From contig NZ_JAKWBE010000002.1 of the NCBI RefSeq assembly GCF_022513565.1, positions 310,001 through 374,000 of the forward strand: 64,000 nt of DNA, given 5' to 3'. Below are positions 48,512 to 56,578 of this stretch, piece after piece (position 1 is the stretch's first letter; each line of letters begins with the position of its first letter). The stretch is from Streptomyces gilvus. Lineage in GTDB: Bacteria; Actinomycetota; Actinomycetes; Streptomycetales; Streptomycetaceae. The notes under the pieces were generated by a model. It did not search any database. It was not told where the DNA came from and was given only the letters and a program-made list of their open reading frames with translations. The position numbers were made by a program, and so were the translations under genes.

Positions 48512-49747
48512 ATGCCGAAGAGAGCCGCTGTGACCGAGGACGATCCGGGCGGCCCGTTCAACGCCCTGCCACCGGACCTGCACCGCCATCTCAGACCCTT
48601 CTTCGCCGACATCGCGGAGGAGGTCGTACGAGCCATCCAGACCGAGATCCCCGAGTACGCGCGGCCCGCCGACGACGCGTATCTGCAGGGGGTGCACCGG
48701 GGTGTGGACCACGCCCTGCGGGGGCTGCTGGAGCGGATGGCCGAGCCGGACACGGACTGGGAGCCGGTGAAGGCGACGTACCGGCGCATCGGCCGCGGGG
48801 AGGCGGAGGAGGGCCGCAGCCTCGACTCGTTCCAGTGGGCACTGCGCCTCGGCGCCCGGGTCACCTGGCGGCGGGTGAACGCGCTGGTCGACGCGGACCT
48901 GCTGCCGCGCAACGTACTCGCGGCGTTCGGCGAGGCACTGTTCCTGCACCTGGACGAGATGGCGGCCGCGACCACGGCGGGCTACACGGAGGCGCGGCTG
49001 CGCGAGGCCGGCGAGCTGCAGCAGCGCAGGTCGCGGCTGGTCGACCTGCTCACGGCCGATCCCCCGGCCTCCGCCGAGGCCATCGCGGAGCTCGCGCACA
49101 GCGCGCGCTGGCCGGTGCCGCGGGCGCTGGCGGTCGTCGCCGTCGACCAGGGCCCGCGGCGCGTCCGGCAGCCCATCGTGGCGCCGGAGTTCCTGTCCCG
49201 GTTCGACGTCACACCGGCCGTGGTGGTCGTACCGGATCCGGAAGGCCCGGGCCGGGCGCGGGCGGTGGCCGCGGCGCTGCACGGGCTGCGGGCGGCGATG
49301 GGGCCGACGGTGGCCCTGCACGAGGGTGCGCGGTCGCTGCGCTGGGCGGCCCAGGGGCTGGACCTGGTCCGCCGGGGTGTGCTCCCGGACGCGGAGATGG
49401 TGCGCTGCCAGGACCATCTGGCGACGCTGCTGCTCCTGCGCGACGACACCCTGATCGACGCCCTGGCCGCACAGCGGCTGCGACCGCTGAAGCGCATACG
49501 TCCGCCGCAGCGCGAGCGCCTTGCCGAGACCCTGCTGAGCTGGCTGCAGTGCGGGCACAACGCGAGCGAGGTCGCGGTGCGGCTGGCCGTACACCCGCAG
49601 ACCGTGCGCTACCGGCTGCGGCAGCTGGACGATCTCTTCGGCGCCCAACTGCACGACAGGGCGGTCCAGTTCGAGATGCAGCTGGCGTTGCGGGCGCTGG
49701 AGCTGCGCGGGGGCGCCATGACTTCCTGGACGGATGTCCAGCTATAG
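48512..49747 (+). CDS. PucR-family transcriptional regulator
   Basis: A 411-residue regulator. The C-terminal PucR helix-turn-helix (Asn-Ala-Ser-Glu-Val-Ala-Val-Arg-Leu-Ala-Val-His-Pro-Gln-Thr-Val-Arg-Tyr-Arg-Leu) lies at about 350-395, preceded by a GGDEF-like degenerate domain (about 190-320) and an N-terminal RsbRD-like helical domain (about 20-165). The domain set is typical of actinobacterial PucR proteins. Its 3' end carries the promoter and operator of the downstream DUF1304-TetR genes. The regulated pathway is unknown. Confidence 0.9.
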   Translation: MPKRAAVTEDDPGGPFNALPPDLHRHLRPFFADIAEEVVRAIQTEIPEYARPADDAYLQGVHRGVDHALRGLLERMAEPDTDWEPVKATYRRIGRGEAEEGRSLDSFQWALRLGARVTWRRVNALVDADLLPRNVLAAFGEALFLHLDEMAAATTAGYTEARLREAGELQQRRSRLVDLLTADPPASAEAIAELAHSARWPVPRALAVVAVDQGPRRVRQPIVAPEFLSRFDVTPAVVVVPDPEGPGRARAVAAALHGLRAAMGPTVALHEGARSLRWAAQGLDLVRRGVLPDAEMVRCQDHLATLLLLRDDTLIDALAAQRLRPLKRIRPPQRERLAETLLSWLQCGHNASEVAVRLAVHPQTVRYRLRQLDDLFGAQLHDRAVQFEMQLALRALELRGGAMTSWTDVQL

Positions 49748-49768
49748 TGGACACCTGTCCAGGAAGTC
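49720..49768. promoter_or_regulatory. Complex operator overlapping the end of pucR-like gene
   Basis: A nested palindrome. Outer arms GACTTCCTGGAC (49720-49731) and GTCCAGGAAGTC (49757-49768) enclose TGTCCA (49735-49740) and TGGACA (49748-49753), giving CTGGAC-4-GTCCAG and TGGACA-2-TGTCCA units around a TATAGT -10-like box. It probably binds the TetR protein encoded at 50153 and controls the DUF1304-tetR operon. Confidence 0.8.
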
Positions 49769-49793
49769 GGTTCACAGAACTCGGAGCCCAGCA

Positions 49794-50156
49794 ATGCAGA
49801 CGGTCGCGAACGTGCTGGTCGGCCTGGTGGCCGCCCTGCACGCCTATATCCTCGTGATGGAGATGTTCCTGTGGCAGAAGAAGCCCGGCCGGGCGCTGCA
49901 CGGGTTCGACCGGGAGATGGCGCGGGCGACCGCGCCGATGGCCGCCAACCAGGGGCTCTACAACGGCTTTCTGGCCGCCGGGCTGGTCTGGGGCCTGATC
50001 GCGGCGGACCCCACGGGTTACCGTGCCCAGGTGTTCTTCCTGTCCTGCGTCGTGGTCGCCGGTGTCTTCGGCGCCGTCACGGCCAACCGCCGCATCCTGT
50101 TCGCCCAGGCCCTGCCCGGCGCGCTCGCCCTGGCCGCCGTGCTGATCGCGCGGTGA
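49794..50156 (+). CDS. DUF1304 membrane protein
   Basis: A 120-residue protein with four hydrophobic helices (about 5-25, 48-68, 75-93 and 98-118) and the conserved Met-Glu-Met-Phe-Leu-Trp and Asn-Gln-Gly-Leu-Tyr-Asn-Gly-Phe phrases of DUF1304. Its function is unknown. ATG at 49794 has GGAG eight bases upstream. It overlaps the TetR gene by 4 bases, so repressor and membrane protein are made together; the ligand of the repressor may be a substrate of this protein. Confidence 0.88.
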   Translation: MQTVANVLVGLVAALHAYILVMEMFLWQKKPGRALHGFDREMARATAPMAANQGLYNGFLAAGLVWGLIAADPTGYRAQVFFLSCVVVAGVFGAVTANRRILFAQALPGALALAAVLIAR

Positions 50157-50716
50157 CCCGGCAAGCGCCCGAGGACCCGCGGGCCGCGCGCACCCGGGCT
50201 CGACTGCGGGAGGCCCTGCTCGCCGAGTGCGCCGAACGCCCGCTCGCGGAGGTGGGGGTGGCGGCGCTGGTGCGCCGGGCCGGGGTCGGCCGGGCCACGT
50301 TCTACGTCCACTACGCCGACCTGGAGGCGCTGGCGGTCGACGCCTGCGCGGATGTCGTACGGGAGGCCGTTCAGGCGCTGCACTCCTGGACGGGCCGCCC
50401 CGACCCGGTCCACGCGCCGCCCGCGCTCGGGGAGTTCTTCGCCTCCCTGACCCCGCACGCCTCTCTGTACCGCGAGTTGCTGACGCCGGGCGGCGGCGGT
50501 CCGCTGGGCCGGGTGCTCCACCGGGACCTGCGCGCCTACAGCCTGCGCGAGCGGGAACGCGCGGGCGCGGCGGACGCCCCGCTGGTCGCCTCGGCGGTGG
50601 CCGCCACCTTCGCCGGGGTACTGGCGGACTGGCTGCACGGCCTCCTGGACGCGGACGCGGGCGCGATCGCCGACCAGGTCTGGCAGTTGCTGGTGGCGCT
50701 GCACGCCAGCCGCTGA
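50153..50716 (+). CDS. TetR/AcrR-family regulator coupled to DUF1304
   Basis: A 187-residue repressor with Ala-Leu-Val-Arg-Arg-Ala-Gly-Val-Gly-Arg-Ala-Thr-Phe-Tyr-Val-His-Tyr as its helix-turn-helix (about 35-60) and a helical C terminus. The GTG at 50153 overlaps the DUF1304 stop by 4 bases. It likely binds the nested TGGACA/TGTCCA operator at 49720-49768 and represses its own operon. Confidence 0.9.
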   Translation: MTRQAPEDPRAARTRARLREALLAECAERPLAEVGVAALVRRAGVGRATFYVHYADLEALAVDACADVVREAVQALHSWTGRPDPVHAPPALGEFFASLTPHASLYRELLTPGGGGPLGRVLHRDLRAYSLRERERAGAADAPLVASAVAATFAGVLADWLHGLLDADAGAIADQVWQLLVALHASR

Positions 50717-50774
50717 CCGCGACTCCGCTCCCCTGGAAGTGCCGCGAGGTGCCGTCGTTCTCCTGCGGGCCGCC

Positions 50775-50806
50775 GTGGGCTGGTCGCGCTCCGCGGCGGA
50801 GCCGCA
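50775..50806. repeat. GC-rich intergenic repeat, copy 2
   Basis: Closely matches the core at 10890-10920 (GGGCTGGTCGCG then TCCGCGGCGGAGCCGCA), again between genes, here after the TetR gene. A CCCCGCGCCGC tail follows as in copy 1. Confidence 0.75.
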
Positions 50807-50871
50807 TGTCCTCCGCTGCCCCGCGCCGCTTCGGGACGCTGCCGAACCGCGGCCCACTCCACCCGGCCTGC

Positions 50872-51834
50872 TCAGCCGACGGCCGCCGCCTGGAACGTGC
50901 GTCGGTACGCCTGTGGTGACACCCCGATCGCGGCGTGCAGATGCTGGCGCAGGGAGGCGCCGGTGGCGAAGCCGACCTGGCCGGCGATCTGGTCGACGGA
51001 CAGATCGCTGGACTCCAGCAGGTGCCGGGCACGGGCGACGCGCTGCTGGATCAGCCAGCGCCCGGGGCTCAGACCCACCTCGTCGTTGAAGCGGCGGGCG
51101 AAGGTGCGCAGGCTCATCCGGGCGTGCGCGGCCAGGTCCGCCAGGGTGAGCGGTTCGTCGAGGTGCTCCAGGGCCCACGCGCGCGTGGCGGCCGTGCTCG
51201 CGGCGCCGCTCTCCGGCACCGGCTGCTCGATGTACTGGGCCTGGCCGCCGTCCCGGAACGGGGGGACGACACAGCGCCGGGCCACGGCGTTGGCCAGTTC
51301 GCTGCCGTGGTCGGTGCGCACGATGTGCAGACAGACGTCGACCCCGGAGGCGGCGCCGGCCGAGGTGAGGATCCGGCCGTCGTCCACGAACAGGACGTCG
51401 GGGTCGAGGTCGACGTGCGGATGGCGGCGCCGGAAGGCGTCGGTGACCTGCCAGTGCGTGGTGGCCCTGCGCCCGTCTAGCAGGCCGGCCGCGGCGAGCA
51501 CGAAGGCGGCGGTGCAGATGGAGACGATGCGGGCGTCCGGGCGGATCCGGGCGAGCGCGGCGGCGACCTCGGCAGACAGCTCCGCGGGGATGTCCGTGGG
51601 CGTCATGGAGGCGACCACCACCGTGTCGGCCGTGGCCAGGATCTCGGGCCCGTGCTCGACGCCGATGGTGAAGTCGGCGCTGCTGCGCACCGGTTGACCG
51701 TCGACGCTGCACGTCAGCACCTCGTACCGGCCGTCGGCCGCGCCGAAGATCCGGCTGGGGATGCCCAGCTCGAAGGGGTACACACCGTCCAGAGCCAGCA
51801 CCACGACCCGTTCCACCCGCCGATCATCAGTCAT
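50872..51834 (-). CDS. GlxA-type AraC-family regulator with DJ-1/PfpI domain
   Basis: A 320-residue regulator. The N-terminal DJ-1/PfpI domain (about 8-185) keeps the nucleophile-elbow Ile-Cys-Thr-Ala-Ala-Phe with Cys near residue 107, and the C-terminal AraC domain (about 215-315) has two helix-turn-helix units including Met-Ser-Leu-Arg-Thr-Phe-Ala-Arg-Arg-Phe. It is divergent from a quinone-oxidoreductase-like gene. A TGGCA-4-TGCCA palindrome in the 71-base gap is the likely binding site. Inducer unknown. Confidence 0.92.
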   Translation of the reverse strand: MTDDRRVERVVVLALDGVYPFELGIPSRIFGAADGRYEVLTCSVDGQPVRSSADFTIGVEHGPEILATADTVVVASMTPTDIPAELSAEVAAALARIRPDARIVSICTAAFVLAAAGLLDGRRATTHWQVTDAFRRRHPHVDLDPDVLFVDDGRILTSAGAASGVDVCLHIVRTDHGSELANAVARRCVVPPFRDGGQAQYIEQPVPESGAASTAATRAWALEHLDEPLTLADLAAHARMSLRTFARRFNDEVGLSPGRWLIQQRVARARHLLESSDLSVDQIAGQVGFATGASLRQHLHAAIGVSPQAYRRTFQAAAVG

Positions 51835-51854
51835 GGCATGATTCTATCGAAGGT

Positions 51855-51868
51855 TGGCAATCGTGCCA
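51855..51868. promoter_or_regulatory. Palindromic operator between GlxA-type regulator and oxidoreductase
   Basis: TGGCA, ATCG, TGCCA: a perfect 5-bp inverted repeat between two divergent genes, 21-34 bases upstream of the regulator start and 38 bases before the oxidoreductase start. Confidence 0.6.
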
Positions 51869-51905
51869 TTTTCCTGTCGGGCGAACCCCGGCAGGCTGGT
51901 TCACC

Positions 51906-52856
51906 ATGAGCGATGTGAAGACGATGCGAGCCATCAGCCAGGACGTCCTCGGCGGTCCCGAGGTCCTCAGGGAAGTGGAGCTGGAGCGGCCCGAACCGCG
52001 TACGAACGAGGTGCTGGTGCGGGTGCGCGCGGCCGGCGTCAACCCGACCGACTGGAAGCACCGCGCCACCGGCGGCTTCCTGGGCGAGCCGCCCTTCGTC
52101 CTGGGCTGGGACGTGTCCGGCGTGGTCGAGGCGGTCGGGGTGGGCGTGGCCCGCTTCCGGCCCGGCGACGAGGTCTTCGGCATGCTGTCGTACCCCTTCG
52201 GTCACGGCTCCCACGCCGAGTACGTTACCGGTCCGGCGCGCTGGTTCGCGCACAAGCCGGCCTCGGTCGACCACGTCCAGGCGGGCGCGCTGCCGCTGGT
52301 GTCCCTGACCGCATGGCAGGCGCTGGTGGAGTACGCGGACGTGCGGCCTGGGCAGCGGGTGCTGATCCACGCTGCGGCCGGCGGAGTCGGGCACGTGGCG
52401 GCGCAGATCGCCAAGGCGCGCGGCGCGTACGTGATCGGCACGGCGAGCGCGGGCAAGCACGAGTTCCTGCGCGGCATCGGGGTCGACGAGGCGATCGACT
52501 ACCGGGAGACGGACTTCGCCGAGGCCGTGAAGGACGTGGACGTCGTCCTGGACACGATCGGCGGCGACACCTCGACGCGTTCACTGCGCGTACTGCGCCC
52601 GGGCGGCATCGTGGTGTCGATCCTGCCGGTGGGTTCGGGCGACTTCCACGAGGAGGCCGAGCGGCTGGGGGTGCGGGCGCTGCGGATGCTGGTGGACGCC
52701 TCGCACAGCGGTATGGAGGCGATCGCGGCGCTGGTGGAGGCGGGGAAGCTGAGCGCCACGATCGCCGGCACCTTCCCGCTGGCCGATGCCGCCGAGGCAC
52801 ACAGGCTCGGCGACACCGGCCGGACCACGGGAAAGCTGGTCCTCACCGTCGACTGA
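51906..52856 (+). CDS. NADP-dependent quinone-oxidoreductase-like enzyme (MDR superfamily)
   Basis: A 316-residue zinc-less medium-chain oxidoreductase. Gly-Val-Asn-Pro-Thr-Asp-Trp-Lys is in the catalytic domain and Ala-Ala-Ala-Gly-Gly-Val-Gly-His-Val-Ala is the NADPH-binding loop (about 155-165). It lacks the structural-zinc Cys set, so it belongs with quinone oxidoreductase and enoyl reductase types. It is divergent from and probably controlled by the GlxA-type regulator. Substrate unknown; an electrophilic aldehyde or quinone is likely. Confidence 0.92.
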   Translation: MSDVKTMRAISQDVLGGPEVLREVELERPEPRTNEVLVRVRAAGVNPTDWKHRATGGFLGEPPFVLGWDVSGVVEAVGVGVARFRPGDEVFGMLSYPFGHGSHAEYVTGPARWFAHKPASVDHVQAGALPLVSLTAWQALVEYADVRPGQRVLIHAAAGGVGHVAAQIAKARGAYVIGTASAGKHEFLRGIGVDEAIDYRETDFAEAVKDVDVVLDTIGGDTSTRSLRVLRPGGIVVSILPVGSGDFHEEAERLGVRALRMLVDASHSGMEAIAALVEAGKLSATIAGTFPLADAAEAHRLGDTGRTTGKLVLTVD

Positions 52857-52874
52857 GTCGAAGCGGCAGCGCGG

Positions 52875-53981
52875 TCAGAACGTCAGCACGGGCTTGATCG
52901 CCTTGCCCGCGCCCATGTCCCGCACCGCCTGGTCGATGTCCGCGAACGGATACGTGCTGATCAGGCGGTGCAGCGGCAACCGGCCCTCCTTGACCAGGCG
53001 CACCAGGGAGGGGATGAAGGACTGGGTCTCGGCGTCGCCGAGGGTGAGGCCGACGACCTGCTTGCCGCCCAGCAGTCCGTTGACGTCCAGGGCGACCTCG
53101 GTGCCGAAGGGCGGGGCCCCGACGACGACCAGGGTGCCGCGGGCGCCGAGCGCGTCGACGCCCTGGCGCAGGACGGCGACGTTGCCGGTGGTCTCCACGA
53201 TGCCGTCGGCGCCCTGGCCGCCGGTGATCCCGGCGAGCGCCTCGCCGAGGTCGGTCTCGCCGGCGTTGACGGTGTGGGTGGCGCCCAACTCCTTGGCCAG
53301 GGACAGCCGTTCGCCGATCCGGTCGACGGCGACGATCCGGGTGGCGGGGGTCAGGGCGGCGGCCATGACGGCGGAGAGGCCGACGGCGCCGGCGCCGAGG
53401 ACGACGATCGTGCTGCCGGTCACCGGCTTCAGCACGTTCCAGACGGCGCCGACGCCGGTCTGCACACCGCAGCCGAGCGGCGCGACGGACTCCAGCGGGA
53501 CGTCGGCGTCGACCTTGACGAGGCTGCGCTCGTCCACGAGCGCCCGCTCGGCGAAGGAGGACTGGCCGAAGAAGTGGCCGCCGAGCGGCTCCCCGTCGCG
53601 GCTGATGGTGCTGGTGCCGTCGGGGCGGCGGCCGCCGATCAGGTTCAGCGGCAGCCAGGTCGCGCAGTAGGCGGGGTGGCCGCCGTTGCAGTTGCGGCAC
53701 TCGCCGCACGAGGTGAAGGACAGCACCACGTGGTCGCCGGGCGCCACACCGGTGACCGCCGGGCCGACGGCCTCGACGACGCCGGCGCCCTCGTGGCCGA
53801 GGACTCCTGGCAGCGGGAAGGGCAGGCCGCCGCTCGCGACGCCGAGGTCGGTGTGGCACAGGCCGGTCGCGACCATGCGGACCACCGCCTCGTGCGGTCC
53901 GGGCTCGTCGAGCTCGACGTCGGAGAGGGTGAACGGTGCTCCGCCGGACTCGACGACCGCGGCGCGGGTGGAGAGGGACAT
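52875..53981 (-). CDS. Zinc-dependent alcohol dehydrogenase (aryl/allyl alcohol type)
   Basis: A 368-residue medium-chain dehydrogenase. The catalytic zinc ligands are in Gly-Leu-Cys-His-Thr-Asp, Gly-His-Glu and Gly-Cys-Gly-Val, and the structural zinc set is Cys-Gly-Glu-Cys-Arg-Asn-Cys. The NAD-binding loop is Gly-Ala-Gly-Ala-Val-Gly. It resembles aryl-alcohol dehydrogenases such as XylB. The aldehyde dehydrogenase gene lies 39 bases upstream on the same strand, so alcohol is probably oxidised to acid in two steps under MarR control. Confidence 0.93.
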   Translation of the reverse strand: MSLSTRAAVVESGGAPFTLSDVELDEPGPHEAVVRMVATGLCHTDLGVASGGLPFPLPGVLGHEGAGVVEAVGPAVTGVAPGDHVVLSFTSCGECRNCNGGHPAYCATWLPLNLIGGRRPDGTSTISRDGEPLGGHFFGQSSFAERALVDERSLVKVDADVPLESVAPLGCGVQTGVGAVWNVLKPVTGSTIVVLGAGAVGLSAVMAAALTPATRIVAVDRIGERLSLAKELGATHTVNAGETDLGEALAGITGGQGADGIVETTGNVAVLRQGVDALGARGTLVVVGAPPFGTEVALDVNGLLGGKQVVGLTLGDAETQSFIPSLVRLVKEGRLPLHRLISTYPFADIDQAVRDMGAGKAIKPVLTF

Positions 53982-54020
53982 CGTACGGACTTCCTTTGCT
54001 TTCGGGCGCTTTCGGCGGGT

Positions 54021-55475
54021 TCAGTCGAGCGAGACGACGACGGACTTGACCTTGGTGTAGGCGTCGAGGGCCTCGGGGCCGTACTCGCGGCCGTAGCCGG
54101 AGTCCTTCACGCCGCCGAAGGGCACCGCGGGGTCGAGCATGGCCCAGTCGTTGATCCAGACGATGCCCGCCTGGAGGCGGCCGGCGATGCGGTGGGCGCG
54201 GGCGAGGTTCTGCGTCTGGATGCCCGAGGCCAGGCCGTAGGGCGTGGAGTTGGCGAGTTCGACCGCCTCGTCCTCGGTGTCGAAGGGCTGCACGGTCAGG
54301 ACGGGGCCGAAGACCTCCTCCTGCACCACCCGGGAGTCGTTCGACAGGTCGGCGACGACGGTCGGCTGGTAGTAGTAGCCGCCGTCGAGGCCGAGGCGCT
54401 CGCCGCCGCAGACGATGCGGCCGCCCTCCTTGCGCGCGAGGTCGATGTACTCCTCGACCTTCTTCAGGTGCTTCTCCCCCGCCATCGGCCCGACGACGGT
54501 CTCCGGCTGCCGGGGATCGCCGACCGGGACGCCGGGCACCGCCTCGGCGAGGATGCCGAGCAGGGTGGCGTAGACCGGGCGGGAGACGAGCAGACGCGGG
54601 CCGCCCATGCAGAACTGGCCGGTGTTGAAGACGAACGCCTTGATGATCGTGCCGACCGCCTTCTCCAGGTCGGCGTCCTCGAAGACGATGTGGGCCGCGT
54701 TGCCGCCCAGTTCCATGGTCACGGGCTTGAGGGCCTCGCCGGCCACGCTCGCGACATGCCGGCCGATGGCGGTCGAGCCGGTGAAGGCGACCTTGTCGAC
54801 CCCGCGGTGGCGCAGCAGCGCCTCACCGGCGACCGGGCCGGCGCCGGTGACGACGTTGACCACGCCGTCGGGGACGCCCGCCTTCTGCAGCAGGCGGGCC
54901 ATGTACAGGGCGCTGAGCGGGGTCTCGTCGGCCGGCTTGTGGACCACCGTGTTGCCGGCGGCGAGTGCGGGGCCGAGCTTCGAACCGGCCAGGATCAGCG
55001 GGAAGTTGAAGGGGGTGATCGCGGCGACCACGCCGAGCGGCTCGCGCCGGGTGTAGGCGAGGGCGTTCATCGGGGTGTCGCGCACGGAGCCGTCGAGCGA
55101 GTAGGCGAGGGCGGCGAAGTGCTCGTAGTCGTTGGCCGCGTTGGTGATGTCGACGGCGTGGCACAGCGAGATGGGCTTGCCGACGTCCAGGCTCTCCAGC
55201 CGGGCGAGTTCCCCGGCGTTCTCGCGGATCAGTTCGGCCACCCGGTGCAGGATCCGGCCGCGCTCACGGCCGCTCAGCCCGGACCAGGCGCCGCTGTCGA
55301 AGGCCTCGCGGGCCGCCCGTACGGCGGCGTCCACGTCGGCGGCGCCCGCCTCCGCGACGGTGGTGACGACCGCGCCCCGGGACGGGTCGACCACCTCGGT
55401 GCGCGCTCCGTCGGCGGCCTCGCGCCACTGCCCCCCGATGAACAGCCGTCCGGGTTCGATCTCGAAGGTGGTCAT
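54021..55475 (-). CDS. Aldehyde dehydrogenase (benzaldehyde/vanillin type)
   Basis: A 484-residue NAD(P)-dependent dehydrogenase. The general base Glu in Glu-Leu-Gly-Gly lies near residue 254 and the nucleophile in Gly-Gln-Phe-Cys near 289; the oxyanion Asn in Thr-Pro-Phe-Asn-Phe-Pro is also present. It starts the ADH-ALDH operon. The ATG at 55475 follows GAGGAG; a GTG two codons earlier is an alternative. Two operators sharing ACAGG-3-CCTGT lie between it and the divergent MarR gene. Confidence 0.94.
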   Translation of the reverse strand: MTTFEIEPGRLFIGGQWREAADGARTEVVDPSRGAVVTTVAEAGAADVDAAVRAAREAFDSGAWSGLSGRERGRILHRVAELIRENAGELARLESLDVGKPISLCHAVDITNAANDYEHFAALAYSLDGSVRDTPMNALAYTRREPLGVVAAITPFNFPLILAGSKLGPALAAGNTVVHKPADETPLSALYMARLLQKAGVPDGVVNVVTGAGPVAGEALLRHRGVDKVAFTGSTAIGRHVASVAGEALKPVTMELGGNAAHIVFEDADLEKAVGTIIKAFVFNTGQFCMGGPRLLVSRPVYATLLGILAEAVPGVPVGDPRQPETVVGPMAGEKHLKKVEEYIDLARKEGGRIVCGGERLGLDGGYYYQPTVVADLSNDSRVVQEEVFGPVLTVQPFDTEDEAVELANSTPYGLASGIQTQNLARAHRIAGRLQAGIVWINDWAMLDPAVPFGGVKDSGYGREYGPEALDAYTKVKSVVVSLD

Positions 55476-55506
55476 CACCACTCCTCAGCCTCTTCGCCAA
55501 GATTTC

Positions 55507-55529
55507 AACCAACAGGATTCCTGTTGGTT
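55507..55529. promoter_or_regulatory. MarR-type operator 1
   Basis: AACCAACAGG, ATT, CCTGTTGGTT: a perfect 10-bp inverted repeat in the divergent promoter of the ALDH-ADH operon and the MarR gene. Confidence 0.85.
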
Positions 55530-55544
55530 CGCAGTTTCATTACA

Positions 55545-55559
55545 GACAGGTTTCCTGTC
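55545..55559. promoter_or_regulatory. MarR-type operator 2
   Basis: GACAGG, TTT, CCTGTC, sharing the ACAGG-3-CCTGT core of the operator at 55507-55529. It ends 19 bases before the MarR start, so it probably autoregulates that gene. Confidence 0.8.
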
Positions 55560-55578
55560 AATGCTCTAGGCTGGATTC

Positions 55579-56016
55579 ATGCTCGACACCCAGGCTGCGA
55601 AGACTTCTCCGTCCCTGCTCTACATGGTCAAGCAGGTGGAACTCGTGGTGCGCTCCCATCTGGACGAGCTGGTCAAGCCGTCCGGGATCACCGCGCTGCA
55701 GTACACCGCCCTGACCGTCCTGGAGCGGCACGACGGGCTGTCCGCCGCGCAGCTCGCCCGGGACTCGTTCGTCACCGCGCAGTCCATCGCGGACCTCGTG
55801 CGGTCCCTGGAGAACCGCGGCCTCGTGCGCCGGGAGCGCAACCCCCACAACCGCCGTGAACTGCTGATCCTGCTGACCGACGCCGGGCGCGAGCTGCTCG
55901 CCCAACACGCGGCTCCCGTACGGGAGTTGGAGGAGCGAATGGTCCGGGAGCTCACCTCGCACCAGACCGAGCAGTTCCGCCAGGCGCTGTCCAAGGCGTG
56001 GCACGCCCTGTCCTAG
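55579..56016 (+). CDS. MarR-family regulator
   Basis: A 145-residue winged-helix repressor. The recognition helix region reads Leu-Ser-Ala-Ala-Gln-Leu-Ala-Arg then Ala-Gln-Ser-Ile-Ala-Asp-Leu-Val-Arg-Ser-Leu, and the wing Arg-Glu-Arg-Asn-Pro-His-Asn-Arg-Arg-Glu-Leu. It is divergent from the ALDH-ADH operon across a gap holding two matching palindromes. It should release DNA when bound to an aromatic or similar ligand. The ATG at 55579 is used. Confidence 0.93.
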   Translation: MLDTQAAKTSPSLLYMVKQVELVVRSHLDELVKPSGITALQYTALTVLERHDGLSAAQLARDSFVTAQSIADLVRSLENRGLVRRERNPHNRRELLILLTDAGRELLAQHAAPVRELEERMVRELTSHQTEQFRQALSKAWHALS

Positions 56017-56173
56017 CGCACGCCGGCGCAATCCTTCCTCGCAATTCGAAGACATATGTCAATCGAACATGCTCAAATTCACTCGTTCGAGGGTAACTTG
56101 CAGGGCGGGGAAGGGATGTGCGCCCGCTCGGTACCCGGGGGCACGACAGGAGCAGGTTGGAGGCGAGGTCGTC

Positions 56174-56554
56174 GTGCAGCAGGAGCCTGCGCCGCTCACC
56201 CGGCATCTGCGTGTCCACCGGCACCGGGGCCACACGGTGCTGGAGTTCCGGGGTGAGATCGACATCGCCGCCGCGACGGAGATCGCCCCGTACCTGGACG
56301 AGGTGACGGCGCAGCCCGCTGCCCGGCTGGTGATCGACCTCCGCCGGACCGAGTTCTTCGACTGCTCCGGGCTGCGCCTGCTCTACCGGGCCCGCGGCCG
56401 CTGCCTGGACCACGACGGCGAGCTGCGGCTCGTGTGCACCCACCCGCTCACCTTACGGATCATGCGCGTCACCGGCCTGTCCCGGCTGCTGCCCGCCCAT
56501 CCGACCCTGGACGCGGCCCTGGGCCAGCCAGAGGCCACGTCCGGGACGTTATGA
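56174..56554 (+). CDS. STAS-domain anti-sigma factor antagonist with a TTA codon
   Basis: A 126-residue STAS protein, paralogue of that at 13014, with the same Phe-Phe-Asp-Cys-Ser-Gly-Leu-Arg phosphorylation site. It contains a TTA Leu codon at 56453-56455 (Leu94), the rarest codon in Streptomyces, read by the bldA tRNA made late in growth. Its full-length product should therefore appear only at or after development begins. The GTG at 56174 has a GGAGG/GAGG site upstream. A GGGTAA hexamer lies at 56091. The partner kinase is not known; the SpoIIE-type protein at 29728 has a suitable kinase domain. Confidence 0.9.
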   Translation: MQQEPAPLTRHLRVHRHRGHTVLEFRGEIDIAAATEIAPYLDEVTAQPAARLVIDLRRTEFFDCSGLRLLYRARGRCLDHDGELRLVCTHPLTLRIMRVTGLSRLLPAHPTLDAALGQPEATSGTL

Positions 56555-56578
56555 GGCTTTCCACTCGGGAGCAGGCAT

